In this document: positions 8,584-15,844 of the stretch, one piece after another
Position numbering within the stretch: position 1 is the stretch's first letter
Layout of the letters: every line of letters begins with the position of its first letter
Assembly: GCF_000732925.1 (NCBI RefSeq)
Contig: NZ_CP008953.1
Location: forward strand, 6,262,001 to 6,326,000
Direction of reading: 5' to 3'
From: Amycolatopsis japonica
GTDB lineage: Bacteria; Actinomycetota; Actinomycetes; Mycobacteriales; Pseudonocardiaceae
Length of the DNA stretch: 64,000 bases
Position numbers and translations under genes: made by a program
The notes under the pieces: model-generated
Database searches by the model: none
Told to the model about the DNA's origin: nothing
What the model saw: only the letters and a program-made list of their open reading frames with translations

Positions 8584-8653
8584 AACTCCGTCGCCGACGA
8601 CGCGGGTAGTGGCTACCCTCGCGCTCCTACGACGAGCGCGAAGGAGGGACACC

Positions 8654-10378
8654 GTGTTGTTCGGCGATGTAAGCGAGGAATTGGCGCGACGCATGGTGAA
8701 GGCCCTTCGCGACGTCACCGACTTCGAACCGCCGTCCGCCCTGGTGCGGGTCTCCGCGCAGAGTGGCGTCGACTATCAATGCGATCTCGCGATGAGCTTG
8801 GGCAAACGCCTCGGCAAGCCGCCGAGGGAGATCGCCGCCGACATCGCGGCGCGGCTCGACGTCGCCGATCTCGCCGAACCACCGGAGGTCGCGGGGCCGG
8901 GCTTCCTCAACTTCACCCTGCGCTCGTCGTGGCTGGCCGAACGGACGACCGCGCTCAACGGCGACCCACGGCTGGGTGTCCCGGTGACGCCGCGGCCCCG
9001 GCGGATCGCCGTCGACTACAGCAGCCCGAACGTGGCGAAGGAAATGCACGTCGGGCATCTCCGGTCGACCGTCATCGGCGACGCGATCGTCCGGCTGTCA
9101 CGCTTCGCCGGACATGAGGTCGTCCCGCACAACCATCTCGGCGATTGGGGCACTCCGTTCGGCATGCTGATCGAGCATCTGCTCGACGAACGCCCGTCCG
9201 GCCCGTACGCGATCAGAGACCTCAATGGCTTCTATCGAGCCGCCCGGGCGAAGTTCGACACCGACGACGGCTTCGCGACCCGCTCGCGTGAGCGGGTGGT
9301 GCTCCTGCAAAGCGGTGACGAAGAGACGCTGTCGCTGTGGCAACGTCTGGTCGACGAGTCGACACGGCATTTCACCCAGGTCTACGACCTTCTCGGGATC
9401 GGCCTGACGAGTGAGGACGTCTACGGTGAGAGCTTCTACAACCCGTTGCTCGCCGCGGTCGTGGACGACCTGGACACCGCCGGGCTGACCGAGATCAGCG
9501 ACGGCGCGGTCTGCGTCTTTCCCGACGGTTTCCGCAACCGGGAAGGCGATCCGCTGCCCCTCATCGTGCGGAAGCGGGACGGCGGTTACGGCTACGCGGC
9601 CACCGATCTCGCGACCCTGCGGTACTGGACGGAACAACGCGAAGTCACCGATCTGCTCTACGTCGTCGGCACGCCGCAAGCACAGCATTTCGCGATGGTG
9701 TTCGCCGTGTGCCGGGCCGCCGGCTGGCTCCGCGAGGAGCACCGAGCCGAGCACATCGGGTTCGGCTCGGTACTCGGCGAGGACGGCCGCGCCATGAAGA
9801 CCCGGGCGGGCGAGTCGGTCCGGCTTTCCGATCTGCTCACCGAAGCGATCTCCCACGCCGCCGAAGTCATCGACGACCGGGCCGACCTCTCCCCCGAAAT
9901 CAGGGAAGAGGTCGCCGAGGCGATCGGGATCGGCGCGATCAAGTACGCCGACCTTTCCGGTGATCGCGAACGTGACTACGTCTTCTCCTGGGACCGGATG
10001 CTCGCCAAGAGCGGGAACACCTCGGTCTATCTGCAGTACGCCAACGCGCGGATCCGTTCCGTGCTGGCGAAAGCGGATCAAGACCTCGCCGGTGCGCGGG
10101 TCCTGCTCGGCCACTCCGCGGAGCGTGCTTTGGCACTCGCGCTGACCCGCTTCCCCGAAGCGGTCGGCGCGGCGACCGCCGGACATCTCCCCCACAAACT
10201 GTGCACGTATCTGTACGAAACCGCGGTCGTCTTCTCGCGGTTCTACGAACAGTGCCCGGTGCTGGACGCCGAAGGCCCCGGCGTCCGCGACTCACGCCTG
10301 CTGCTGGCCGAACTCACGTCGAAGACGCTGACGCTGGGCCTGTCCCTGCTGGGCATCTCCACTCCCGCCAGGCTATGA
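8654..10378 (+). CDS. argS: Arginyl-tRNA synthetase, E. coli-like subtype
   Basis: Charges tRNA-Arg with arginine; class I synthetase of 574 residues. The N-terminal tRNA-recognition domain contains GVDYQCDLAMSLGKRLGK, resembling the QCNxAMxLAK segment of E. coli ArgS. The HIGH motif is HVGHLRST within SSPNVAKEMHVGHLRSTVIG. The KMSKS region is reduced to GRAMKTRAGES, as in the subtype lacking canonical KMSKS. The C-terminal DALR anticodon domain includes YLQYANARIRSV. The GTG start follows AAGGAGGG by six bases. Actinobacterial argS is usually next to lysA; here there is no lysA, so this may be a second copy. It ends tail-to-tail with the monooxygenase, overlapping by 6 bp. Confidence 0.93.
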   Translation: MLFGDVSEELARRMVKALRDVTDFEPPSALVRVSAQSGVDYQCDLAMSLGKRLGKPPREIAADIAARLDVADLAEPPEVAGPGFLNFTLRSSWLAERTTALNGDPRLGVPVTPRPRRIAVDYSSPNVAKEMHVGHLRSTVIGDAIVRLSRFAGHEVVPHNHLGDWGTPFGMLIEHLLDERPSGPYAIRDLNGFYRAARAKFDTDDGFATRSRERVVLLQSGDEETLSLWQRLVDESTRHFTQVYDLLGIGLTSEDVYGESFYNPLLAAVVDDLDTAGLTEISDGAVCVFPDGFRNREGDPLPLIVRKRDGGYGYAATDLATLRYWTEQREVTDLLYVVGTPQAQHFAMVFAVCRAAGWLREEHRAEHIGFGSVLGEDGRAMKTRAGESVRLSDLLTEAISHAAEVIDDRADLSPEIREEVAEAIGIGAIKYADLSGDRERDYVFSWDRMLAKSGNTSVYLQYANARIRSVLAKADQDLAGARVLLGHSAERALALALTRFPEAVGAATAGHLPHKLCTYLYETAVVFSRFYEQCPVLDAEGPGVRDSRLLLAELTSKTLTLGLSLLGISTPARL

Positions 10379-11647
10379 GTCGCCGTGGTCGCTGAAGACC
10401 TTGCGCTTCAGCGGAGGGACCGCCTGGAAGAAACGGAACATCCCTCGTGCCATCGTGCGGCCCGCCCGGTTCTCCGACACGAACTGGCGGGCGCTGCGCT
10501 CCGAGTCGCGTACCGCCGCGAAACCGTAGTCACGCATCCTCTGCTCGTAGTCGGCGACCGCGGAGCGCACCCCGCCGGTCTTGCGGGCTTCGACGAGGTT
10601 GCGGCACAACAGTTGCGCGTCCCGGAGCGCGGTGTTCGCGCCGATCCCGCGAAACGGGGTCATGCTGTGGATGGCGTCGCCCAGCAACGTGACGTTGCTC
10701 GTCGGCCATGGCTCGACGGGCTTCGAGGTGAAGATCGGCAGCCGGGACACCGCCTCCTCGGGCGAACCGGCGACCAATTCCTTGAACGCGGGATCCCAGC
10801 CGTCGATCAGGTCCAGCACCAGAGCGCGCAGCGCGGCACCGTCCAATGAGGACAGGTCGCTCGGGTAACGCCGGTCGTCCGCCGCGTACGCCCACATGAC
10901 GTAACTCGAGGTGTTGTCGAACAGAACTGGGTCGTGGGCCGCCGTTTCGTCATTCACCGACGAGGCTCCGGCCAGCTCGTGCGGCGCGGTGAACAAGCCG
11001 GCCCCGGTACGCGGCATCACCATGCTCGGACCGTCGGTGAGCCGGGCGGGCAAACGCTTGCGGGTCTCTTCGGTCAGCGGGTGCTTGCCCGCGATCGCGA
11101 TGATCCCCGTGTCCACTCGCTCGGCGCCGGGAAGAAACTGTTCGCGCACGCGGGAATTGGCCCCGTCTGCGCCGATGACCAAGTCTGCTTCGACGGTGCT
11201 GCCGTCGGCGAACTCGCAGACGACCACCTCGCCTTCGCGGCGGTAGCCGACGAACTCCTTGCCGTGGTGCAGAACTCCTTCGAGCCCGTCGGACAGCACC
11301 TGGTGCAGGCTGATCCGGCTGACCGAATGATGGTCCGACGCGGGATCAGGACTCGACGTGAGCTCGGCGTCGATCACCATCAGGTCCCGCAGCCGCTCGG
11401 TCACGAAGGAGAACGGACCGCTCGTGGTGCCGGTGGTGTCCAGGAACCGCTGCCAGAGCTCGGGCGGCAGGCATTCGTGCAGGGCCGCGGCGCCGTGCGG
11501 GTTGATGTGCACGCGATAGCCCTGCAGACGTTCGGTCCGGGTGCGGCTGCGTTCGTGAACGGATACGTCGATTCCCGCCTTGCGTAGCCCTTGCGCCAAG
11601 CAGAGACCGCCCGTTCCGCCGCCGATGATCGCGATTCTCGTGGTCAT
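10373..11647 (-). CDS. FAD-dependent monooxygenase (PHBH/TetX fold)
   Basis: Flavoprotein aromatic hydroxylase-type enzyme, 424 residues. The FAD dinucleotide fold is at the extreme N-terminus (IAIIGGGTGGLCLAQGLRKAG), the second FAD motif is LVIGADGANSRVREQF, and the GD motif is LLGDAIHSMTPFRGIGANTAL. It resembles the TetX/hydroxylase branch that modifies antibiotics or polyketides; no substrate can be named. ATG 11647 follows GGAGAGAGGAG. A near-ideal promoter lies on this strand (TTGACA, 17 bp, GATAGT) and encloses a palindrome shared with the divergent tetR gene, so induction by the substrate is likely. Possible roles are self-resistance or detoxification. Confidence 0.9.
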   Translation of the reverse strand: MTTRIAIIGGGTGGLCLAQGLRKAGIDVSVHERSRTRTERLQGYRVHINPHGAAALHECLPPELWQRFLDTTGTTSGPFSFVTERLRDLMVIDAELTSSPDPASDHHSVSRISLHQVLSDGLEGVLHHGKEFVGYRREGEVVVCEFADGSTVEADLVIGADGANSRVREQFLPGAERVDTGIIAIAGKHPLTEETRKRLPARLTDGPSMVMPRTGAGLFTAPHELAGASSVNDETAAHDPVLFDNTSSYVMWAYAADDRRYPSDLSSLDGAALRALVLDLIDGWDPAFKELVAGSPEEAVSRLPIFTSKPVEPWPTSNVTLLGDAIHSMTPFRGIGANTALRDAQLLCRNLVEARKTGGVRSAVADYEQRMRDYGFAAVRDSERSARQFVSENRAGRTMARGMFRFFQAVPPLKRKVFSDHGDS

Positions 11648-11666
11648 GGGGTTTCTCCTCTCTCCG

Positions 11667-11701
11667 CCGACAACTATCAACCATACGGATGATAGTGTCA
11701 A
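11667..11701. promoter_or_regulatory. Overlapping divergent promoters around a 24-bp operator palindrome
   Basis: On the minus strand TTGACA (11701-11696) and GATAGT (11678-11673) are 17 bp apart, an almost consensus sigma-70-type promoter for the monooxygenase. On the plus strand CCGACA (11667-11672) and GATAGT (11691-11696), 18 bp apart, serve tetR. The arms ACTATCA (11673-11679) and TGATAGT (11690-11696) form a 24-bp palindrome with 20 of 24 bases symmetric. Each -10 element is therefore also an operator half-site, which suggests the TetR protein represses both genes. Confidence 0.75.
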
Positions 11702-11739
11702 CCGAACGTTTGAAGGAGTCAGCGGCTAAGCTGAACCGC

Positions 11740-12369
11740 ATGTCCGAAGCCGCCTCGCGCAGCCCTCGCCGCGCCCCCGTCGAACGCCAGCGCGATCCCG
11801 AGCGCACGAAGGTCCTGCTTCTGGAGGCGGCGAAGGCCGAGTTCGGCGCGAAGGGCTATGCCGCGGCACGCGTCAGCGAGATCGCCGCGAAAGCGGGCGT
11901 GAACAAGCAGCTGATCTCGTACTACTTCGGCGGCAAGGAAGGGCTGTACAACGCGCTGACCGCGACGATGTACGGCGACTACGCCGCTGTCGCCGACCAT
12001 GAGAAACCGTTCGCGGAGGTCGTCCGGTTCTTCGCCAGGTCGGGAGTCCGGGACCACGACCTCGCCAAGCTGTTCCTCTGGGAGAACCTGACCGACGGCG
12101 CCCCCGACGCGATCGGCGTCGAGGGGCAGCGCGAATTCCTCCAGCGGCAGGTGGAGTACGTGCGAGCGCGTCAGGCCGCGGGAGATTTCCCCGCCGACCT
12201 CGACCCGGCGTTCCTGCTGGTGATCTTCATGGCCGCGTCCAGTGCCGCGCTGGCGCTGCCTCGGATCGTCCGGGCCGTCTCGGGCCAGGACCCCCAGTCG
12301 GCCGAGTTCGCCGAGGCCTACGGCGAACAACTGGCGCGCCTGGTCGGCCACCTCGCCGATTCGCCCTGA
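11740..12369 (+). CDS. TetR/AcrR family transcriptional regulator of the adjacent monooxygenase
   Basis: Ligand-responsive repressor, about 209 residues. The N-terminal helix-turn-helix runs RTKVLLLEAAKAEFGAKGYA, then ARVSEIAAKAGVNKQLISYY and FGGKEGLYNAL, the standard TetR pattern. The C-terminal half is helical and ligand-binding. Upstream ATG 11689 overlaps the operator and -10 element, so I prefer ATG 11740; the GAAGGAG at 11712-11718 is further from it than usual, leaving the exact start uncertain. It is divergently transcribed from the FAD monooxygenase, the classic repressor/target pair, and its stop is 15 bp from the convergent proB stop. Confidence 0.88.
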   Translation: MSEAASRSPRRAPVERQRDPERTKVLLLEAAKAEFGAKGYAAARVSEIAAKAGVNKQLISYYFGGKEGLYNALTATMYGDYAAVADHEKPFAEVVRFFARSGVRDHDLAKLFLWENLTDGAPDAIGVEGQREFLQRQVEYVRARQAAGDFPADLDPAFLLVIFMAASSAALALPRIVRAVSGQDPQSAEFAEAYGEQLARLVGHLADSP

Positions 12370-12384
12370 CGCCGGGCCGATCCC

Positions 12385-13494
12385 CTAGCGCCGCAGGGGA
12401 ACGAGATCGTCCGCGTGGACGACCTCACGACGCTGCTCCGCGGGCAGGTCGTGACTGGAGCGGCCGATGAGGTCGGGAAGTTCGCCCGCGTCGAAGGCCA
12501 CGACGCCGCGCGCCACGGTCCGCTGCCGGAGATCGACCAGATCGACGACGTCGCCCGCCTGGAAGTCGCCGTCGACGCCGGTGATCCCGGCGGCCAGCAG
12601 GGAGCGACGGCGGCGGACGACGGCCGCGACCGCGCCGTCGTCGAGATGCAGTTTCCCGGACGCGCCCGCGGCGTAACCCAGCCAGAACCTGCGGGCCGAC
12701 AGCCGGGAGTCCGCGGCGGCGAACGCCGTGCCGACCTCGGCGGTGGTCAGGGCGCGGGCGGCCTCGGAAGCGGCGGCGAGCAGGACCGGGATCCCGGCGC
12801 CGGCGGCGGTGCGGGCGGCGGCGAGCTTCGACACCATGCCGCCGGTGCCGAGCCCGGAGCTCGACATGCCGACGGTGATTCCGTCCACATCGGACTCCCC
12901 GGCGACTTCGGCGATCTTGCGGGTCGCGCCGTCACGGGGGTCCCCGTCGTACAGACCGTCCACATCGGACAAAAGGATGAGCGCGTCGGCACCGATCAGG
13001 TGGGCCACCAGCGCGGCAAGCCGGTCGTTGTCGCCGAAGCGGATCTCTTCGGTGGCCACGGTGTCGTTCTCGTTGACCACGGGCACGGCGCCGAGGGCCA
13101 GCAGCCGGGTGAACGTGTTCTGCGCGTTGCGGTAGTGCGCACGGCGCACGACGTCGTCCGACGTCAGCAGAACCTGGCCCACCGTCAACGAAAACCGACC
13201 GAACGACTCGGCGTAGGCGTGGGCCAGCGCGAGCTGCCCGACGCTGGCCGCGGCCTGCTGGGTGGCGAGGTCACGCGGTCGTTTGCCGAGCGAGAGCGGC
13301 GCGAGTCCCGCGCCGATCGCACCAGAGGACACGAGCACGATCTGCGTGCCGCGGGAGACCCGGTCGGCGATCGCGTCCACCAAGGCGTCCAGCCTGGCCA
13401 CGTCGAGACCGTCGCCGGCGGTGGTCAGTGCGGAGGAACCGACCTTGACGACCACACGCTTCGCGTCGGCGATCGCCACCCGGGTTGAGCTCAC
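12385..13494 (-). CDS. proB: Glutamate 5-kinase with PUA domain
   Basis: Phosphorylates glutamate in the first step of proline synthesis and is usually feedback-inhibited by proline. It is 369 residues. The amino-acid-kinase domain starts KRVVVKVGSSALTT, with VLVSSGAIGAG, the substrate loop VVNENDTVATEEIRFGDND, and GTGGMVSKLAAARTA. The C-terminal PUA domain (about 275-365) includes GKLHLDDGAVAAV and GVVAFDAGELPDLIGRSS. The GTG start overlaps the obgE stop by 4 nt (GTGA), so expression is coupled to obgE, the conserved obg-proB arrangement. proA is not in the window. Confidence 0.96.
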   Translation of the reverse strand: MSSTRVAIADAKRVVVKVGSSALTTAGDGLDVARLDALVDAIADRVSRGTQIVLVSSGAIGAGLAPLSLGKRPRDLATQQAAASVGQLALAHAYAESFGRFSLTVGQVLLTSDDVVRRAHYRNAQNTFTRLLALGAVPVVNENDTVATEEIRFGDNDRLAALVAHLIGADALILLSDVDGLYDGDPRDGATRKIAEVAGESDVDGITVGMSSSGLGTGGMVSKLAAARTAAGAGIPVLLAAASEAARALTTAEVGTAFAAADSRLSARRFWLGYAAGASGKLHLDDGAVAAVVRRRRSLLAAGITGVDGDFQAGDVVDLVDLRQRTVARGVVAFDAGELPDLIGRSSHDLPAEQRREVVHADDLVPLRR

Positions 13495-14954
13495 TCGTCG
13501 TCCATCTCGTCTTCGTCTTCGACGCCGTCCGGACCGTCACGACGGATCCGGCGGGCTTCCTTACGCTCGGCGGCACCGATCCGGCTGGTGTTCTCCAGCC
13601 GCACGTCCGTGCCCCGGCCCGACAGGTGCACCGCGACCCCGGCCGGGGTCGAAGGCTCCCACTCGAACTGGACGTCGCCGATGGTGACGGGGCTGCCGGG
13701 TACGGCGCCCTTGCGTGCCAGTACTTCCTCGACACCCAGCCGGTTGAGCCGGTCCGCGAGGTAACCCACGGCTTCGTCGTTGCCGAAGTTGGTCTGCCGG
13801 ATCCACCGCTCGGGACGGGAGCCGCGGATGATGAACGCGCCTTCCTCCTCCGGGTCGAGTTCGACGGTGAAGCCCGCGTCGTCGACGGCCATCGGCCGGA
13901 GCACGACCTTCGCCGGCTCGGGGGCGGGCTGTTCGGCGCGGTACTTCTCGACGACGGCGGCGAGCGCGTAGGTCAGTTCCTTCAGCCCCTGCCGCGACGC
14001 GGTCGAGATCTCGAACACGCTGAGGCCGCGGGCTTCCAGTTCCGGGCGCACGAACTCGGCGAGTTCGGCGGCGTCCGGGATGTCGATCTTGTTCAGCACC
14101 ACCACACGCGGCCGGTCGGCGAGGTCGCCGCCGAGGCTCGGGGTGTAGCGGGCCAGCTCTTCTTCGAGGGCGTCGATGTCGGACAGCGGGTCACGACCGG
14201 GCTCGAAGGTGGCGCAGTCGACGACGTGCACCAGTACGGCGCAGCGTTCGATGTGACGCAGGAAGTCGAGGCCGAGGCCCTTGCCCTCGCTCGCACCCGG
14301 GATCAGCCCCGGCACGTCGGCCATGGTGAACACGGTCGATCCGGCGGTGATCACGCCCAGGTTCGGCACCAGGGTGGTGAACGGGTAGTCGGCGATCTTC
14401 GGCTTGGCCGCGGACAGCACCGAAATCAGCGACGACTTGCCCGCGGACGGGAAGCCCAGCAGCCCGACGTCGGCGACCGAACGCAGCTCCAGGACGAGGT
14501 CGCGGGTCTCCCCCGGCTCGCCCAGCAGCGCGAACCCGGGCGCCCGGCGGGCCTTGGAGGCCAGCGCCGCGTTGCCGAGGCCGCCACGGCCACCCTGGGC
14601 GGCGACGAAGGTGGTTCCCGGCCCGACGAGGTCGGCCAGGATCTCGCCGTCCTCGGTCATCACGACGGTGCCGGACGGGACGCGCATCTCCAGCGTCTCC
14701 CCCGCCGCACCGGCGCGGTTGCCGCCCTGGCCCAGTTTGCCGTTGCCGGCGCGGGCGTGCGGGCGGAAGTGGAAGTCGAGCAGCGTGTGGACGTTCGGAT
14801 CGACGATCAGCAGCACGTCGCCGCCGTTGCCGCCGTTGCCGCCGTCCGGGCCGCCGAGGGGCTTGAACTTCTCGCGGTGCACCGAGGCGCAGCCGTTCCC
14901 ACCGTCACCGGCGGCCAGATGGATCACCGCTCGGTCCACGAACCGGGACGCCAT
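13491..14954 (-). CDS. obgE: Obg-family GTPase ObgE/CgtA
   Basis: Essential GTPase in 50S ribosome maturation and stress response. It is 487 residues in three domains: the glycine-rich Obg fold (1-158, FVDRAVIHLAAGDGGNGCAS and GGNGGNGGDV), the G domain (GFPSAGKSSLISVLSAAKP as P-loop, DVPGLIPGASEGKG as G3, NKID as G4) and a C-terminal OCT domain (about 345-425, GFTVELDPEEEGAFII). It ends in an acidic, charged tail. The U-tailed terminator at 14990-15039 suggests obgE is transcribed partly by its own promoter or by read-through from rplU-rpmA. It is coupled to proB downstream. Confidence 0.97.
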   Translation of the reverse strand: MASRFVDRAVIHLAAGDGGNGCASVHREKFKPLGGPDGGNGGNGGDVLLIVDPNVHTLLDFHFRPHARAGNGKLGQGGNRAGAAGETLEMRVPSGTVVMTEDGEILADLVGPGTTFVAAQGGRGGLGNAALASKARRAPGFALLGEPGETRDLVLELRSVADVGLLGFPSAGKSSLISVLSAAKPKIADYPFTTLVPNLGVITAGSTVFTMADVPGLIPGASEGKGLGLDFLRHIERCAVLVHVVDCATFEPGRDPLSDIDALEEELARYTPSLGGDLADRPRVVVLNKIDIPDAAELAEFVRPELEARGLSVFEISTASRQGLKELTYALAAVVEKYRAEQPAPEPAKVVLRPMAVDDAGFTVELDPEEEGAFIIRGSRPERWIRQTNFGNDEAVGYLADRLNRLGVEEVLARKGAVPGSPVTIGDVQFEWEPSTPAGVAVHLSGRGTDVRLENTSRIGAAERKEARRIRRDGPDGVEDEDEMDDE

Positions 14955-14989
14955 GACTTGCCTCTATTCACTCGCGGAAGAAAGGGGGA

Positions 14990-15039
14990 TATACAAAACA
15001 AACGAGGGGTGGGCCCGGATATTCCGGCCCACCCCTCGT
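14990..15039 (-). terminator. Intrinsic terminator after rplU-rpmA
   Basis: A 14-bp perfect stem pairs 15002-15015 with 15026-15039 (outer ACGAGGGGTGGGCC / GGCCCACCCCTCGT). On the minus strand it is followed by TTTGTTTTGTATAT, a real U-rich tract. It lies between rpmA (stop at 15065) and obgE (start at 14954) and would end or attenuate the ribosomal-protein transcript. Confidence 0.85.
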
Positions 15040-15064
15040 CAGAGGTCTAGCTTGAAGCCGAAAT

Positions 15065-15322
15065 TCAGGCTTCGGACGGCACGATGTTGACCGTCTTGCG
15101 GCCACGCTTCTCGCCGAACTGGACCGCACCGGCGGCCAGCGCGAACAGCGTGTCGTCGCCACCACGGCCGACGTTCACGCCGGGGTGGAACTTGGTGCCA
15201 CGCTGGCGGATCAGGATCTCGCCCGCGTTGACTTCCTGGCCGCCGTAGCGCTTGACGCCCAGTCGCTGCGCGTTCGAATCGCGACCGTTGCGGGAGCTGG
15301 ACGCACCCTTCTTGTGAGCCAT
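15065..15322 (-). CDS. rpmA: 50S ribosomal protein L27
   Basis: Large-subunit protein whose N-terminal tail reaches the peptidyl-transferase centre. It is 85 residues with the canonical start MAHKKGASSSRNGRDSNAQRLGVKRYGGQ and the core ILIRQRGTKFHPGVNVGRGGDDTLFAL. The N-terminus is the direct (unprocessed) type, without the Firmicute cleavable extension. It lies 38 nt downstream of rplU and is cotranscribed with it; a strong terminator follows. Confidence 0.98.
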   Translation of the reverse strand: MAHKKGASSSRNGRDSNAQRLGVKRYGGQEVNAGEILIRQRGTKFHPGVNVGRGGDDTLFALAAGAVQFGEKRGRKTVNIVPSEA

Positions 15323-15360
15323 GGCTCAATCCTCTTTCTGACGAAGATCCGGAGAAAGTC

Positions 15361-15675
15361 CTACTTGGAGATGCCGGTGACCTCGACGCGGGTCAGCTTC
15401 TGCCGGTGACCCTGGCGCTTGTGGTAGCCGGTCTTGTTCTTGAACTTGTGGATCCGGATCTTCGGACCCTTGGTCTGCTCGACGACCTTGCCGGTGACCG
15501 AGACCTTCGCCAGCGCGTCGGCGTCCGTGGTGACGTCGCCACCGTCCACGAAAAGGACTGCGGGGAAGGTGTGCTCGGTACCCGGCTCGCCTTCGAGCTT
15601 CTCGACCTCGACGACGTCGCCGACGGCCACCTTGTACTGCTTGCCGCCAGTCTTGACGATCGCGTACGCCGACAC
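15361..15675 (-). CDS. rplU: 50S ribosomal protein L21
   Basis: Large-subunit protein binding 23S rRNA, 104 residues. VSAYAIVKTGGKQYKVAVGDVVEVEKL is at the N-terminus and the signature KIRIHKFKNKTGYHKRQGHRQ is near the C-terminus. GTG 15675, preceded by AGCAGGAGACTTCC, fits the family N-terminus better than the upstream ATG at 15699. It heads the rplU-rpmA operon. A possible -10 element TAGAAC on the minus strand lies at 15790-15785, giving a leader of about 105 nt. Confidence 0.97.
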   Translation of the reverse strand: MSAYAIVKTGGKQYKVAVGDVVEVEKLEGEPGTEHTFPAVLFVDGGDVTTDADALAKVSVTGKVVEQTKGPKIRIHKFKNKTGYHKRQGHRQKLTRVEVTGISK

Positions 15676-15800
15676 GGAAGTCTCCTGCTTACTCGACAAC
15701 GGGTGGGGGCTTGCGTGATCGGCCCACCAGGAAAGTCTCGGTGGTCCAGATGCTGCGCAAGGTGCCCGCTCTAGGTGGCGGGCCGTTCTACAGGTTACGT

Positions 15801-15834
15801 GGGGCTCCCCGGTGCGATCACACCGGGGTGCCCC
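15801..15834 (-). terminator. Hairpin terminator after rne
   Basis: GGGGCTCCCCGGTG (15801-15814) pairs with CACCGGGGTGCCCC (15821-15834) with one internal T-T mismatch and a 6 nt loop. It begins 10 bp beyond the rne stop and separates rne from rplU. There is no U-tract, which is common for GC-rich actinobacterial terminators. Confidence 0.65.
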
Positions 15835-15844
15835 TAGGTGTTCA

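Noticed and set aside
5794..8718. Long antisense frame of 974 codons across recQ and the transporter
   Set aside because: It opposes two well-supported genes, has low-complexity Arg/Gln/His composition and no recognisable domain: a GC-rich shadow.
11689..11739. ATG 11689 as the tetR start
   Set aside because: It overlaps the operator and -10 element, so the gene would begin before its own promoter.
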